From: Oryzias latipes
Taxonomy: Eukaryota > Chordata > Actinopteri > Beloniformes > Adrianichthyidae
Direction: 5' to 3'
Assembly: GCF_002234675.1 (NCBI RefSeq)
Contig: NC_019864.2
Span: 16,075,582 to 16,139,581 of the forward strand
DNA length: 64,000 bases
This document shows positions 10,888 through 21,792 of the stretch, piece by piece. Below the pieces are notes generated by a model. It searched no databases. It was not told the DNA's origin and saw only the letters and a list, made by a program, of their open reading frames with translations. The position numbers and the translations under genes were made by a program. Every line of letters begins with the position of its first letter. Position 1 is the first letter of the stretch.

Positions 10888-11970
10888 TTAGGCAGCTGGC
10901 TGAATTCTGGCTGACTTCTTGTTCTTTTTGGATTTTTTCAGACCCAGAAAATGTCTTGCCCTTTTCCAAAATGATGGAGACTTTTTCTTGGCTTCTGGAA
11001 GTTCTTCAGAGTCCTCTTTGATGACCTGAACACCTCCATCTTCCAAGTGCTGGCTGGTCTCCTGAGTGTCCTCTGTGGTCTGGATCACAGTGACCACAGG
11101 GACTGGAGGCTGTTGCTGGACAGATTTTTCTTCCAGCAGTTGGTGGATTTGGCTGTCTTTGTCTTGAAGCTGAACTTTCAGACTCTGCAGCTCTGCCTGA
11201 AACTTCAGCTCTGTTTTGCAGGTCGCGACGGTCATGGTGGCGATCTGTTGGGCCGTGGTTTGGAGTGAAATGTCCTGCTCCGCTTTGAAGCTTTTGATGA
11301 TCTGCTGCTTCATCAACAGTTCTTGTGAGAAAACAGATCTCTCATGTTCCAGCTCTTGACGCAGGACTTCCACTTCCTTTCTGGTAGTTGAGATCTGGGC
11401 GTTATGGTCTTGGTGAGCTGCCTTCAGATGCTCAATCTCTTCCTTCAGGAGAGTCTCAGATCTGGATTGTTGACTTTTGGAATCCAGCTGCTGTCTAAGA
11501 CTTTCCAGTTCTCGCTGAAGGATCTTACTTTTCTCACGTTCTGCCTCCAGTTCTTTGGAAAACTTTTGCTCATTTGTTAGGAAAGCCACTTTTAATTCCT
11601 CATAATCTCTCTGGAGGTCCTTCTTCTTTCTCTGCTTGATGTCGCTTCTAACTTGGTTAGAGACTTTGGCGGCGCTCAAGACGTCTGGATGGGCGTATTT
11701 TTGTAGCCTCTCCAGTTCCCGCTTGATCTCTTTTCCATCATTAATGAATTTCTCTTTTAGTTGTTTTTGTTTGGCCAGTTGTAGCTTTGTTTCCTCCAAT
11801 TCTTGATGTAACTGGGCAATAAAATAATCTGCATGGAAGTGAGATTCTGCATGTCTGGGGAGAACCTGGGTTCCATAATAACCCTGGTGGGGGTTGATGG
11901 GCATGGTACTTGGGTGGGGCTGCTGGTAGTTGTTTCTCCTGGAGAAATGTTGTTGACCATGAAAAGCCAT
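10888..11970 (-). CDS. Intronless coiled-coil protein, copy 2, function unknown
   Basis: Second intact 360-codon copy, ATG at 11970, with the same start, stop and layout as 5528-6610. By eye the proteins differ at three residues, all in the C-terminal third: Thr/Ile in the PVVTV segment, Glu/Asp in the KEESEE segment, and Asn/Lys near the basic tail. Both copies read antisense to the decayed Rab gene. Recent tandem duplication explains the identity, so conservation of the frame here is only weak evidence of selection. The family is not recognised. Confidence 0.6.
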   Translation of the reverse strand: MAFHGQQHFSRRNNYQQPHPSTMPINPHQGYYGTQVLPRHAESHFHADYFIAQLHQELEETKLQLAKQKQLKEKFINDGKEIKRELERLQKYAHPDVLSAAKVSNQVRSDIKQRKKKDLQRDYEELKVAFLTNEQKFSKELEAEREKSKILQRELESLRQQLDSKSQQSRSETLLKEEIEHLKAAHQDHNAQISTTRKEVEVLRQELEHERSVFSQELLMKQQIIKSFKAEQDISLQTTAQQIATMTVATCKTELKFQAELQSLKVQLQDKDSQIHQLLEEKSVQQQPPVPVVTVIQTTEDTQETSQHLEDGGVQVIKEDSEELPEAKKKSPSFWKRARHFLGLKKSKKNKKSARIQPAA

Positions 11971-12057
11971 TGCTTGTTTGGAAAATATGTGTAAAATATT
12001 CCCAAAATAAAATGTACAGTAGAATAAACTACTCTCAGCGGTTATTTAAACTGCAGT

Positions 12058-12157
12058 GAGGTGAAGGAATGCAGCGGAAAACTATCCGGGGCTTATTTCA
12101 ACAGCTGGGCTGCAATAAAACACAGTTTTGGACCAAGGCTGAGCTGGAAGTTTTCTT
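12058..12157. repeat. Direct repeat upstream of the coiled-coil ORF, copy 2
   Basis: Unit-2 equivalent of 6703-6797, about 90 bp upstream of the ATG at 11970. Confidence 0.75.
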
Positions 12158-12179
12158 CACAAAATCTGCTTCTATTTAG

Positions 12180-12345
12180 GGACATATCATCGATGATATG
12201 TCAGATGACATCATTTGACATCATGACATCGATGATGTCACTACCCCAAAGTCTTTGTTACATCAGACATCGATGATACGTCAGATGATATCATTTATCA
12301 TCATGACATCGATGATGTCATTACCCTAAAGTCTTTGTGACATCA
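12180..12345. repeat. TGATGTCAT/ATCGAT-rich tandem repeat, copy 2
   Basis: Same array as at 6815-6975, with one additional short sub-block (gatgatatgtcagatgacatc). It lies just upstream of the second coiled-coil ORF. Confidence 0.8.
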
Positions 12346-12372
12346 GAATAAATTTTAGCCTACATGTGCTAA

Positions 12373-12752
12373 CTCAGGGGTGTCAAACTCAAATTTACAG
12401 TGGACCAAAATTAAGCAGTGAAGTAAAGTGACAGGCCAAATTCAATATATTTTAAAAAATGAACTGCAACTTATATGTAATGTTTAACCTTTGAAAGAAA
12501 CTTTAGCTTTGCTTAAACACAGAATATGGAACAACCAAAGCTTGATATTACAAACACATGAGAAATTCAATGTTAAATAAGAGACACATCACTGGCATTC
12601 ATTTCTTATTTAAATAAATAGATAAATAAAATGTGTATGTCTCACCCCATATCCTTTCAAGTTCCTTTTTAAAGTAAATCTTTGTCAAATCCAACAACAA
12701 AGGAATCAAAACCAATAAGGCCCTTTAAATAAAAATCCAACATTGCAACTAT
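12373..12752. repeat. hAT-like repeat, longer copy
   Basis: It begins caggggtgtcaaactcaaat like 6995, but continues through 'tattttaaaaaatgaactgcaac' and AT-rich sequence until an IS630-like element is inserted at 12753. No opposite terminus was found. Confidence 0.45.
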
Positions 12753-14336
12753 TACAGTTTTTCTTAAATGCTAAAACACATATCACAAACGTGTCCTCCA
12801 TGTTTCCCAATGTCTGTCACAACACCCTTTTCTAAAGCTACATAAACATAACCACACCTTCTCACTTCAAAACTCAAACTTTCACAGCAAAAGAGCAGCT
12901 CGAAGCTTTCAAAAATGTAAACACTATACAGATCATTACACACAACAGCAAAACAACTGAAAACATAATTCTCAATTTGTGAGTAGAATTTGTAGGAACT
13001 TTATAGTAATGGGTGTTCTTAGATCTCTGCAGAGGATTAGGCATTTAGATTTGTGAGTTTCATATGAAGAGTATAAATCGGTAGTAAATTCTGCATCTAC
13101 ACTAACACATCTCAGTGCAAAAACAGAATCTATTGCACACTATACTCTTGAAAACATGATCAGGGTGTGAAGTTATTTTATTTACCTTATTCACACTACA
13201 CAGACACTATTATCACCGCGCGGCATCGTTTAGTGTATGGGTGTCTGTCATAAACCTTCCATCTTCAACGATGAGAAGAACTCCTCTATGGGGTTCAGGA
13301 AAGGGGAGTAAGGTGGCAGACAGACTTTTAAAAGGTGGTTACTGTTGGTGGTGAAACACTCTGATTTGGTTTGTTCTGTGGAAGCTTACATTGTCCCAAA
13401 TGATCACATAAATGTGATGTGTGGGCCAAGGATGGTGTTGTTGGTGGTCCAGGAGGATGACTTTTAGCTTCTCTAGGAGGGTGAGGAGACGTTAAGTGTT
13501 GTAAGACCCAAGTACAGCATGCCGGTGGACAAGCCCCTCTAAACCAGTGGCCACACAAAGAGTAATATAACACCCCCATTGGCCAGGAACCTCAGGGTGG
13601 CTCTTTGGCCAATGATGTTACAGCCTCTTTGCCTTCGTTTATGCAGGTAGAATGCCCTGATGGTGGTGACCACGATGAACCTACTCAGGTTTGGATGGAA
13701 TCTTTGTCCGCTTCAGCCATTATCATGCCATGGACAGTGACATAGTCAAAGAGTGTTGCTAACATCACATTCGTAATGATGGTGCGAGGTTGTCTTGTTC
13801 TCCCTCCTGGACCTCCTCCTCTCCCTTGTTGGCCTCCTCCTCTGTTCCTCCTCTGATTCTAACTCCTCTTCCTCCATGGCCAGCTCTTCTTCCTCCTCTG
13901 ACTCGAATTCCTCTTCCCTTGACTCTTCCTTCATCCATTGTGTTTGTTTACTTTAGAATCTTCATCAAACTGTGCACTCTGAACTTGCTTTTATACATGT
14001 GGGCAACAAGTGTCTTCAATTTTGAGTCGTTGTGTGTAATGGATGATACCAGTTGTGTTCATTGTGTTCAAATGTTGCTGACTGTGGTAAGCATTTTGCA
14101 TCACATGAGCTTTCATTTGAGAATATGAGCAGAGTTCTTTTGCAACTTGTGTTTTAGCAAAGAAAAATGTGTTAGGTTTTATGAGAACGGATGATTGTGT
14201 TTTATGAAGTGTATCTTCATGTGAAATGTGTTTATGATATTGAAAAAAGGTGGTTAGATTTAGTAAATGTGTTTAGAAAACTGGATATTTGGTTTAGTGG
14301 ATTGACTTTTGTGTTTTAGCATTTGAGAAAACTGTA
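12753..14336 (-). mobile_element. IS630-like DNA transposon with both terminal inverted repeats
   Basis: The left end reads TTACAGTTTTTCTTAAATGC (from 12752) and the right end is its imperfect reverse complement, gcatttgagaaaactgtaa (to 14337). TA dinucleotides at 12753-12754 and 14335-14336 fit TA target duplication. The transposase reads on the minus strand. The DDE C-terminal box encodes NPIEEFFSSLK (about 13255-13300), followed by a middle part to about 13579. An Arg/Gly- and Glu-rich N-terminal segment lies at about 13746-13940. The helix-turn-helix region present in the copies at 3124 and 8483 is absent, so this copy is internally deleted and non-autonomous. Confidence 0.85.
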
Positions 14337-14711
14337 AAACCATTTTTGTTTCTCTGTATTTTATAAATATTAAGACAGTTTTCACCACATTGTTCTGTGT
14401 GCATTAAAACACTCAATTAGTTGTGTTTATATCCCAGGAGAAGATGACTGCAGGCACAGTGCTGATGCTGATGGGGAACAACCTAGATTTGAGCCATCAC
14501 ACAAGAGAAGTGACGGCTGCAGAGGGCAGGAGGCTGGTGACGGTAAAGGCATTACATAAATTCAAGTAATTTTTGTCTTCCTTCAAAATAGAAAAAAAAT
14601 ACATTTTAATTTTTCCCCTGGTTTACACAGCAGTACAAGGCTTTATTTTGCAAGCCCAGTACCAACTTAGATGAGCTCATGATTGAACTGGCTGAGTATG
14701 GCTTGAGTTAA

Positions 14712-15977
14712 TCAGATTTTCATTTTTTTGTTTTTTATCTTTATATTTCCTATGTGATGCAGAGAATGATTTTTCATGTTTTTGGATCACAATCATCATC
14801 TGAAAAATATTGTGACGAATGTTGCAATTTTTACCAAAGCATGTCTGTAATGTCCTTTTTTATATGCATTTATATTTTGGCTATATTGTCAATACAGTGT
14901 GTATTTTGATGACTTCTTGTATGTTGGGGTCTTTTATTGAAATTAAACACACTCAAAGCTCTTAAATATATGAAACCAGATGGGGGCAGACAAGTTCTCT
15001 GTGCAGATTGTGAAGGGGAACTGCCTGTTAAGCCAAAAGAGGACAGACAGTCAGACGCTCACGCAAGAGACGTGGGTCTGATTGTCATCTGAGAATTCAT
15101 GCTGTTGGTGTTCACCTTGAAGGACAGTAGCGTACCGACACTGACATTAGTGGGATCCAAAAAGATATTCCCTAATTTATAACAAACCTTTATGTAAAAT
15201 AAGGTAAGCATTCCTTTTATTTAATTTAAGAATTGCTTTTCAGAGCTTTATGCGAGGAAAGTAGCTCAACATATTGCTTAAAAGTATTGGTTTTGGTTGC
15301 AGTAAAAAAAAGTTCAATAAATGAAAAGTTTTGTTGTGGAACGTTTGTTTTAATAGCTTTTGCAATGTCATCTGTTTAGATTTATTAATTTGTGTTGACA
15401 GAATCACTTTTAAAACCTATAATTCTCAAACTCTTTAAACATTGAAGTCCATAAAATTCTCCTTTTGAGTTAAAAAAAAAACTATTTAATAAACCATAAA
15501 TCAGTTTCAACTCTGCTTGCTGTGTCACACAAGTTGGTAAGTATGCTTTATCCACAACATATTTGATTTAATCTGGGACTCAATTTTAAATACTATTTTT
15601 ACAGACTTGATTGTTGTTTGGAAGAAAACTTAATTCTCATAAAATATGTTTGTACAGTTTTTAAAGGAACTTTATATAATATCATTGCCTTTTGACTGTA
15701 AAAGTGAAATTCCTCTTTTATGTTGACCGTAAAAACTTGATATAAATTAGATACACACATGACATTGTGTATGAATACAGCTTTGTCGAAAAACAAACTG
15801 AGCTTCATAAGAGTGCACAGGTGAAAGCTTTCACTTACTTTGATAATGTTGCTGTCTCCTCAGTTGTACATATACATACAGTCAATGGTTGTAACAATGA
15901 AGTCTTTGCAGCACTTATTTCAAGATATTTCAAAATGTCTTTGTCAATCCAACAGGCACCACCAACAAATATTGCAG
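14712..15977. other. Intergenic sequence upstream of cd151
   Basis: AT-rich, with no coding segment I can support. One or more 5' untranslated cd151 exons are expected here, because the first coding exon begins just after a splice acceptor (attgcag, ending 15977). I cannot place them. Confidence 0.4.
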
Positions 15978-15978
15978 A

Positions 15979-18739
15979 ATGAATCAAATGAAAGCTCCAG
16001 GGGAAAAAAAACAGACTTGTGGAACAATTTGTCTCAAATACTTGCTATTTCTCTTCAATATTCTCTTCTGGGTAAGTTTACACAAAATGTTGACTTTTGT
16101 TGCATTATGTAAAAGATTATCTTTCATCTGAGCTTCTTTTATGTTTTCAGAAAACTTCACAATGCTGCAGTCATAACTAATTATTATCAATGTCTGAAAC
16201 TTGTGTTTGTTGTTTTAAAATGTAAGATACTATAAAATTTAGCAGAAAGACCCCACAATATAAAGCCAAAGTCAAACTCATATAATGGCAAATCTGGGAA
16301 ATTCATTTATTTATTTATTGTTTTTACCAATAATTATTTCTTTTGAGCTTTTACAAAACATAGAAATGTGTAGGTACATCTAAAAATGCGAATTAAAGCA
16401 ATTTGACCTCATGGCTTTTGTTATTTGCAATATGATTTTAGTTTTTCAAAACATTTTCTGTGATAAAAGTTGTGAGATGATCTGCTTTGCTGTCTCAGCT
16501 GGCAGGAGGGACTGTGCTGGCCGTGGGCGTCTGGACTTTAGTGGAGAAAAGTGACTACGTCAGTTTACTGAATTCTAACTTGTACTCAGCCTCGGCCTAC
16601 ACCCTGATAGCTGCTGGGGCCGTAGTGGTTATGAGTGGGATAGTTGGCTGCTGTGCCACTTTAAAGGAGATGAGGAGTCTGTTGATTGTGGTAAGTTGAT
16701 CAGTTCCACAAAGCAGCAATATAACTGTTTTTAACAACATATTGAAGTTCGTCAACAACCAAAAAGGCTAATTAAATTAAGTTAAATCAGTAACCAACAT
16801 GTTTTCCAAGGTCCTGTTTATACTGAGTGCAGTGACTCTGAGTTGAGTAGTGAAAGATAATCCTTGGTGACCTTGTGTCTAGCCTGCTTGCTCTCGGTAC
16901 GCTTGATATGTCAGATGAACCTTTCAGATATAACAGATAAAGTCATGCAGAGTGTGCCTTTAAGAGTTTCATTTAGAGTGCTGCTCATGTCAGAGGAATG
17001 AAGGGCATCACAAGCGGTTGCTTGGGCCAAAGAGAGTAAGAAGAGGCAAGCATTTGAGATCAGAAGATCACATTCAAAAGCAAATCTGACATCTCTATTT
17101 CTAGTTCTGGTTTTTGCATCCAGCTAACTTCACTTTTAGTTACTTTCAGGAAATCATCCAGCTTCGCTTATTGACTTTGCAGCGATTTATTGTTTTGCTG
17201 TTTGCACCATTAAATTTATGCTTTAGTGTACACGTGAGTTGAAACGTAGTCAAAAATATGCAAAAGTCTATTCATAGGTGTTCATTTCATTCTGTCCTCC
17301 ACAGTATTTAGTTTTGTTACTGTGTATTTTTCTGCTGGAAGTCATCGCTGGTGTCATGGCCTACATTAACTACCAAGATGTGAGTTGCTTCTTTTTAACA
17401 CAATAAAAGTTCAGTCAAGGAGTTGCCTTTTTAAATGATAATGACACATATATTGATGTTTTGTTGGATTTCTGTTTGTATTCTATCTGCTCAGTTCACT
17501 GTTCTTCTTTTGAAATGCCTTTACTGCACCCCGTGATTTAGTTTCTGAAGTCTGCAGTGTGATTTGCTCTGCATGCCCTTCTATGCATGTTTTTCATTTC
17601 TCCTGTTTCTCCACCCGTCTCACCCTCCTTTCTTCCCTCCTGTTTTGCTCCAGTGTTTCCCTTTCTGCAACCAGGTAATCACCTACTGTGTGTTTTCTAT
17701 TTCTAGTTTTTCTTCATGTTAATTATTTTATCCTTTCACTTTGTAAGTGAAATGAGAAATGCTTTAATTATTTAAAAACTCATGCAGAGTATGCTCCTGC
17801 TGTAAGCTGGGGTCGCTAGAGCTATGCTCATATATTTTGAGTCATGCTTGGGCATTGCTCAGGTAGATTGGAATGTGGCATGGAAGGAAAGAAACCTGAC
17901 CAGAGGCTATTTTTACTGACAGAAGAAGTTGTGTCCGTGTCAAATCTTTTTATTTTTTATTTTTTTGCAACACTAAAGTGTGAATTCTCTCACAGCTGGA
18001 TGAGGAGCTCAGACAGAACCTGAAAGGCACCATGGTGCAGAAGTACAAGCAGCCAGGAGAAGAGAGCATCACACAGGCTGTGGATAGACTACAACAGGAA
18101 GTGTGCAAAAATCAAGCTCTTGTGTTTTCTAATGATTGCAGAAAAATTCCTAAAATGCACATAATAATAACTTGAGATGTCCATTTGAGTGATTTTTCTT
18201 ATGAAACACAGAACTCTCTCCCTCTTCTCTCTTTCTATCTTTTCTAACGGGATCTCAGTTCAAGTGTTGTGGGAGTTTTAACTTCTCAGACTGGAGAGAA
18301 AGTGTCTGGATCCAGGCAGGGAAAGAGCAGCTAGTTCCTGACAGCTGCTGTAAAACTCCCACTGAATTCTGCGGTCGCAGGGATCACCCCTCCAATATTT
18401 ACAAAGTTGAGGTAAAAAGAGCGCTCCATTATCTCACAAGGGTAAATCTTTTACAGTGAGTTTTTTTAACTTTGTCTGCTTCCAGGGGGGCTGCATCATA
18501 AAATTAGAGGATTTCATTTTGAATCAGTTATACATTCTTGGAGCAGTTGGAATTGGGATTGCATTTTTACAGGTAGCAACCTGACCAGTGTGATTAAAAT
18601 AAAGAATAATCTATGGTTTTAAACTAGAATGTGTGCAGTAAAACAAACCTAACCCTTCTTTTCCCTGCTTTTTTTTCAGCTTGTGGGAATGATGTTCACG
18701 TGTTGCCTTTATAGGAGCTTAAAAGAAGATCCATACTGA
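15979..18739 (+). CDS. cd151: CD151-like tetraspanin
   Basis: Seven coding exons: 15979-16071, 16499-16690, 17305-17379, 17996-18100, 18259-18411, 18486-18572 and 18680-18739, giving 254 residues (human CD151 has 253). The layout is that of a tetraspanin: short N-terminus with [11 protein letters not shown] and TM1, TM2 with [13 protein letters not shown]3, a large extracellular loop with CCG, PDSCC and EGGC cysteines, and TM4. The tail [13 protein letters not shown] keeps the YRSL sorting motif and membrane-proximal cysteines. CD151 partners laminin-binding integrins at the cell surface. The integrin-contact triplet QRD of human CD151 reads RRD here. Identity is closest to CD151, with TSPAN11 the next candidate. 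An AATAAA lies at 19084-19089. The start at 15979 was chosen because an acceptor directly precedes it and residue count matches. Confidence 0.92.
17654..17674 (+). other. Candidate 21-nt cd151 microexon
   Basis: A long pyrimidine tract ending tgttttgctccag is followed by 21 nt encoding CFPFCNQ and then a CAG/gtaatc donor. It is a multiple of three and sits in the intron between coding exons 3 and 4, so inclusion would add seven residues at the start of the large extracellular loop. Without it the exon junction already matches human CD151, so it would be optional. Confidence 0.3.
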
Positions 18740-19269
18740 TACTGAACCCTTTGATCACTGCTCCCGTTTTGTAAAGGGCATTTTCATAAACCATAAACCA
18801 ATAGTGGCAAGATTTCTCTAAAATTATGAGATTAAGACTTTCATTTGATAAGATACTTCGCTGCAGGACAGCATTGGCTGTTTACGTCTTAAATGTTACT
18901 AAATTAACATTGCATAGAGTTCTCATCACACCAATGGATTTTAAAGAGCAAAGTGTTTGAGTTTTTTTTTGTTTTTTTTGAGGGGGGTGTATAACAATGT
19001 ATTTATATTATGATATATAAGTATTTAGTGACATAATCTAAAGTCATAACTACTTTTTTTTTCTTTTGTTTTTTCTTAATTCAAATAAAGTATATTTGTC
19101 ATTTGGGGTTTTCATTCATTCCCCCCCCCCCCTACTTTCAAACTTTTATTCTGAAACTACTCCACCGGATGTTGTTGTCAGGTGACTGTGGTTCCTCTTC
19201 CTCGAACCATTCAACAAAATAAATCTCCTCAGTTAGCCTTATTTTCTTCTTCTGGTAAAATATTTGATC

Positions 19270-21792
19270 ATGTCGGCGAAACCAACCTGTTTAATAGTAA
19301 CGAGTGCTTCTCCTCAAGGTGGGTTTCGAAGTTGTTGTATTATTATATTGTGTATTTTTGAAATAATCAATATGATGGTGGTAGTAGCTCTGTGGCTAAA
19401 CCTATGATTCTTTAAATTTACGTACAACAGCAGAAACGTATAAATGATTTATTATCTTAAGTATTTGCTTCATTCATTCAGGGGTTTCGGCAAAGTCTTT
19501 CCTGCAGTGCTTCAGTCTTTGCAGCTCCACGTTTAATCTCCAGATCGCCACACCAGGGGTAAAAAAATAAACAATTATATTTTCATCATTGTCATTGCGA
19601 GTCCTTCACATCATCGCCAAGATTCAGTCCAATGTTCAGAAATGATCGCAACATTACTTTGTTTCAGCCTCATACTGCTAATGTGAGAGTAACTGACCCC
19701 CACTGTCACTAAAATACGTTCAGGAGAGCAGATCATGAGGGAGAAAGCATAAAGAATTCCAGCTGTTTTATCATGATGGAAAGGGGAAGGGAGTGGGTGT
19801 GATCCCGAATGAGGAGATTCTTGTGGAGGCGAAGAGAGTAGTCTGATGCTGGAAGGTGTGATGATGTCTTGTCAGTGGTAGTATGTAAGCCAAAGGAGGA
19901 GAAATTCTGGAGAGGTGATAACTATGAAATAGTTACCCAGTAGTTACTGAATAATTGAGATTCAGTTCTTCTGTATATACCCTGTAATTCTTTGTGATTT
20001 TCCTCTTGTTGCAAAGCGTATATAGAATTAGTATTTATATGTGCATTGTGATTTCAAAAGAAAACTTCCATTCACACTAACTAAAGGGTAAAGGTCAATT
20101 CCCGGAGGTTCTTCCAGATGGACGGCAACACTTAAAATGCTCGTGGAGACTGGAAGGAGGAAATCAGATAAGGAGACCATTTGGTGGAATTAAGACGTGT
20201 TTAGAGGAAAAGGTTTACTTAAAAAAAAAAAAAAAAGTGGAACACCAAAGTGACAGAAGTACAGAAATGTAGCACAAGGGGGAAGGTGGATATGGTAAAG
20301 GGTGTTTGAGGACCTGAATGCCAGGGTGGACATAAAGGAGGGAGAGGTGGATATGTACAGGGGAGGGAGAGAAACAGATGGAAGGATGTGCAGCGGGTTA
20401 GGGAGGTCGAGGGCAGAGATGGAAATGTGTTGATGCGTTCCTCAAGTGTGATGAAAAAAATGGAAGTAGGAGTTTGAAGAGCTGATGAGAGAAGACGATG
20501 TCAACAGTCCTGATCAATGGGAAGTGTGGGGAAAGAGGCGAAAAGGTGTGTACAAGCAGGTTGGAACAGCTGGAGGAAGGTTTCAGGTGTGATATGTGAC
20601 AAGAGTCTCAGCAGGAATGAAAGGAAAGGTGTAGAAGACTGTGGCGAGAGCAGCCATGTTGTTGTGGCTCTGAGAAAGAGACAGGAGGCAGAGCTGGAGG
20701 TAGCAGAGCTGAAGATGCTGAAGTTCTCTTTGAAAATGATTAGGGGTCAGGAACTAATACATTAGAGGAACAGCTAATGTTAGATGTTTTGGATAGAAAA
20801 GCAGACTGGAACAGAAAAGAGGCCTAGAGGAAGACCAACATGGAGGTACATGGACATGGTGTAAAGGATGAGGATAGAGAAGATAGGCTGGAGGTACTTG
20901 ATTCAGCCACAGACAAAATTATCAATATGCTTGATAAATCCATTTGACTTTGTTTGCAGGGGAAACCAATAGACTTTGTTGGGGTTGACGACACCACAGC
21001 TCGATGGGTGCAGGACTTCAACCTGAAATCATACGCAACCCCTGCCAAACTTGAATCCATAGATGGTGAGAGCATTCATTTTCATTTGTTTCTTTGTTTC
21101 TTGGAACCTGCTGGGTTACATCCTAACTTTTCCAAGGTGCCAGATACCAAGCGCTGCTCATCCCAGACTGCCCTGGAGCACTAAATGACCTAGCACACAG
21201 CGGTTCGATGCACCGCATCCTCACACAGTTCATCTCGCAGCAAAGTGAGTTTAAGGCCAGCGTAAAGACCTAAAACTTTGGAAACAAAGTACATATTTAC
21301 TGTTTCTGTCCTATTTGCAGAGCTGGTGTGTGCTGTGGGTCAAGGAGTGTCTGCATTGTGTTGCTCCACTGAGCGGCAAAAGTGGATTTTCAGTGGCTAT
21401 AGCTTAACAGGAGTGAGTATACCTTTAACCTGCAACTGGATTAGTGCTTTCTACAGGTGCATAATTTGAGCTAATGTACCCTCGTAACCTCATAAGCCGT
21501 CAGTGTTTGAACTGGTGCGGGAGCCGGACTTTGCCAACCTGCCGATGATTGTGGAAGATTTTGTCAAAGACAGTGGGGGATCGTACACTGGTGAGCTGAC
21601 ACGCATCGCCCCAACACAAAAGGAACTTTAAGACTCTGTTGATTGTTTTAAACCATCACATTTGTCTTTTTTTCAGGAAGTCAAGAAGACGCTGTCCATG
21701 TAGTCATAGACAGACACCTCATTACCGGACAGAACACACAGTCAACATCACTTGCTGTGAATAATCTCATCCTCCTTTGCAATGCTAAATAA
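19270..21792 (+). CDS. gatd1: Glutamine amidotransferase-like class 1 domain-containing protein 1
   Basis: Seven exons: 19270-19318, 19482-19558, 20960-21065, 21137-21244, 21321-21412, 21497-21590 and 21677-21792. All phases agree, giving a protein of about 213 residues, close to the human length. Diagnostic stretches are [57 protein letters not shown] and [11 protein letters not shown]. It belongs to the DJ-1/PfpI-like superfamily. Human GATD1 is poorly characterised and I infer no reaction. An AATAAA at 22100-22105 is the likely poly(A) signal. It is convergent with chid1, with 470 bp between the stop codons. GATD1 and CD151 are also near neighbours in human 11p15.5. Confidence 0.95.
20130..20930 (+). 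mobile_element. Degenerate LINE remnant in a gatd1 intron
   Basis: The + strand carries a decayed reverse-transcriptase C-terminal region typical of abundant fish LINEs, readable in pieces such as [19 protein letters not shown] and [19 protein letters not shown] (20517-20765), then a segment resembling the usual GRPRxxW end. Several frameshifts and an A-run at about 20221-20236 are present. The exact clade (RTE-like is my guess) and limits are uncertain. Confidence 0.55.

Larger units (their letters stand above)
7655..12580. repeat. Tandem segmental duplication, copy 2
   Basis: Near-identical partner of 2569-7175. It begins at a G-run directly after the truncated Tc1 element. It has 278 bp more than copy 1 at about 7905-8180. 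That extra sequence is ordinary IS630-like transposon sequence shared with the third copy at 12753-14336, so copy 1 has a deletion. Copy 2 runs through the hAT-like repeat without the Tc1 insertion found in copy 1. Confidence 0.92.
831..14711 (+). pseudogene. Decayed Rab-type small GTPase module (CRACR2/RASEF/Rab44-like)
   Basis: Four pieces on the + strand read as successive exons of a Rab G domain. Positions 831-903 follow acceptor ttattttag and give GIDFQMKTL ... LQLWDTAG (switch region and G3 box). Positions 1817-1934 end at gtgagc and give ITEQFYRKTD ... LAVYDITD. Positions 14438-14542 give LMLMGNNLDLS ... VTAAEGRRLV. Positions 14631-14711 give QYKALFCKPSTN and a stop. Phases agree across the introns. 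Signs of decay: an in-frame TGA at 1824-1826 where Rabs have Arg, about two codons missing just before it, a GC instead of GT donor after 903, the G4 motif NKxD read as NNLD, the G5 SAK region disrupted, and no lipidated Cys tail. The FQMKTL style is that of RASEF/CRACR2A/Rab44. Human CRACR2B lies beside CD151, as here, so a CRACR2B-type origin is inferred. The intron at 1935-14437 is filled with transposons. Confidence 0.7.

Noticed and set aside
13746-14128. Glu/Arg-rich and Ser/Pro-rich open frames on opposite strands
   Set aside because: They lie in the low-complexity N-terminal coding region of the IS630-like element and are not separate genes.
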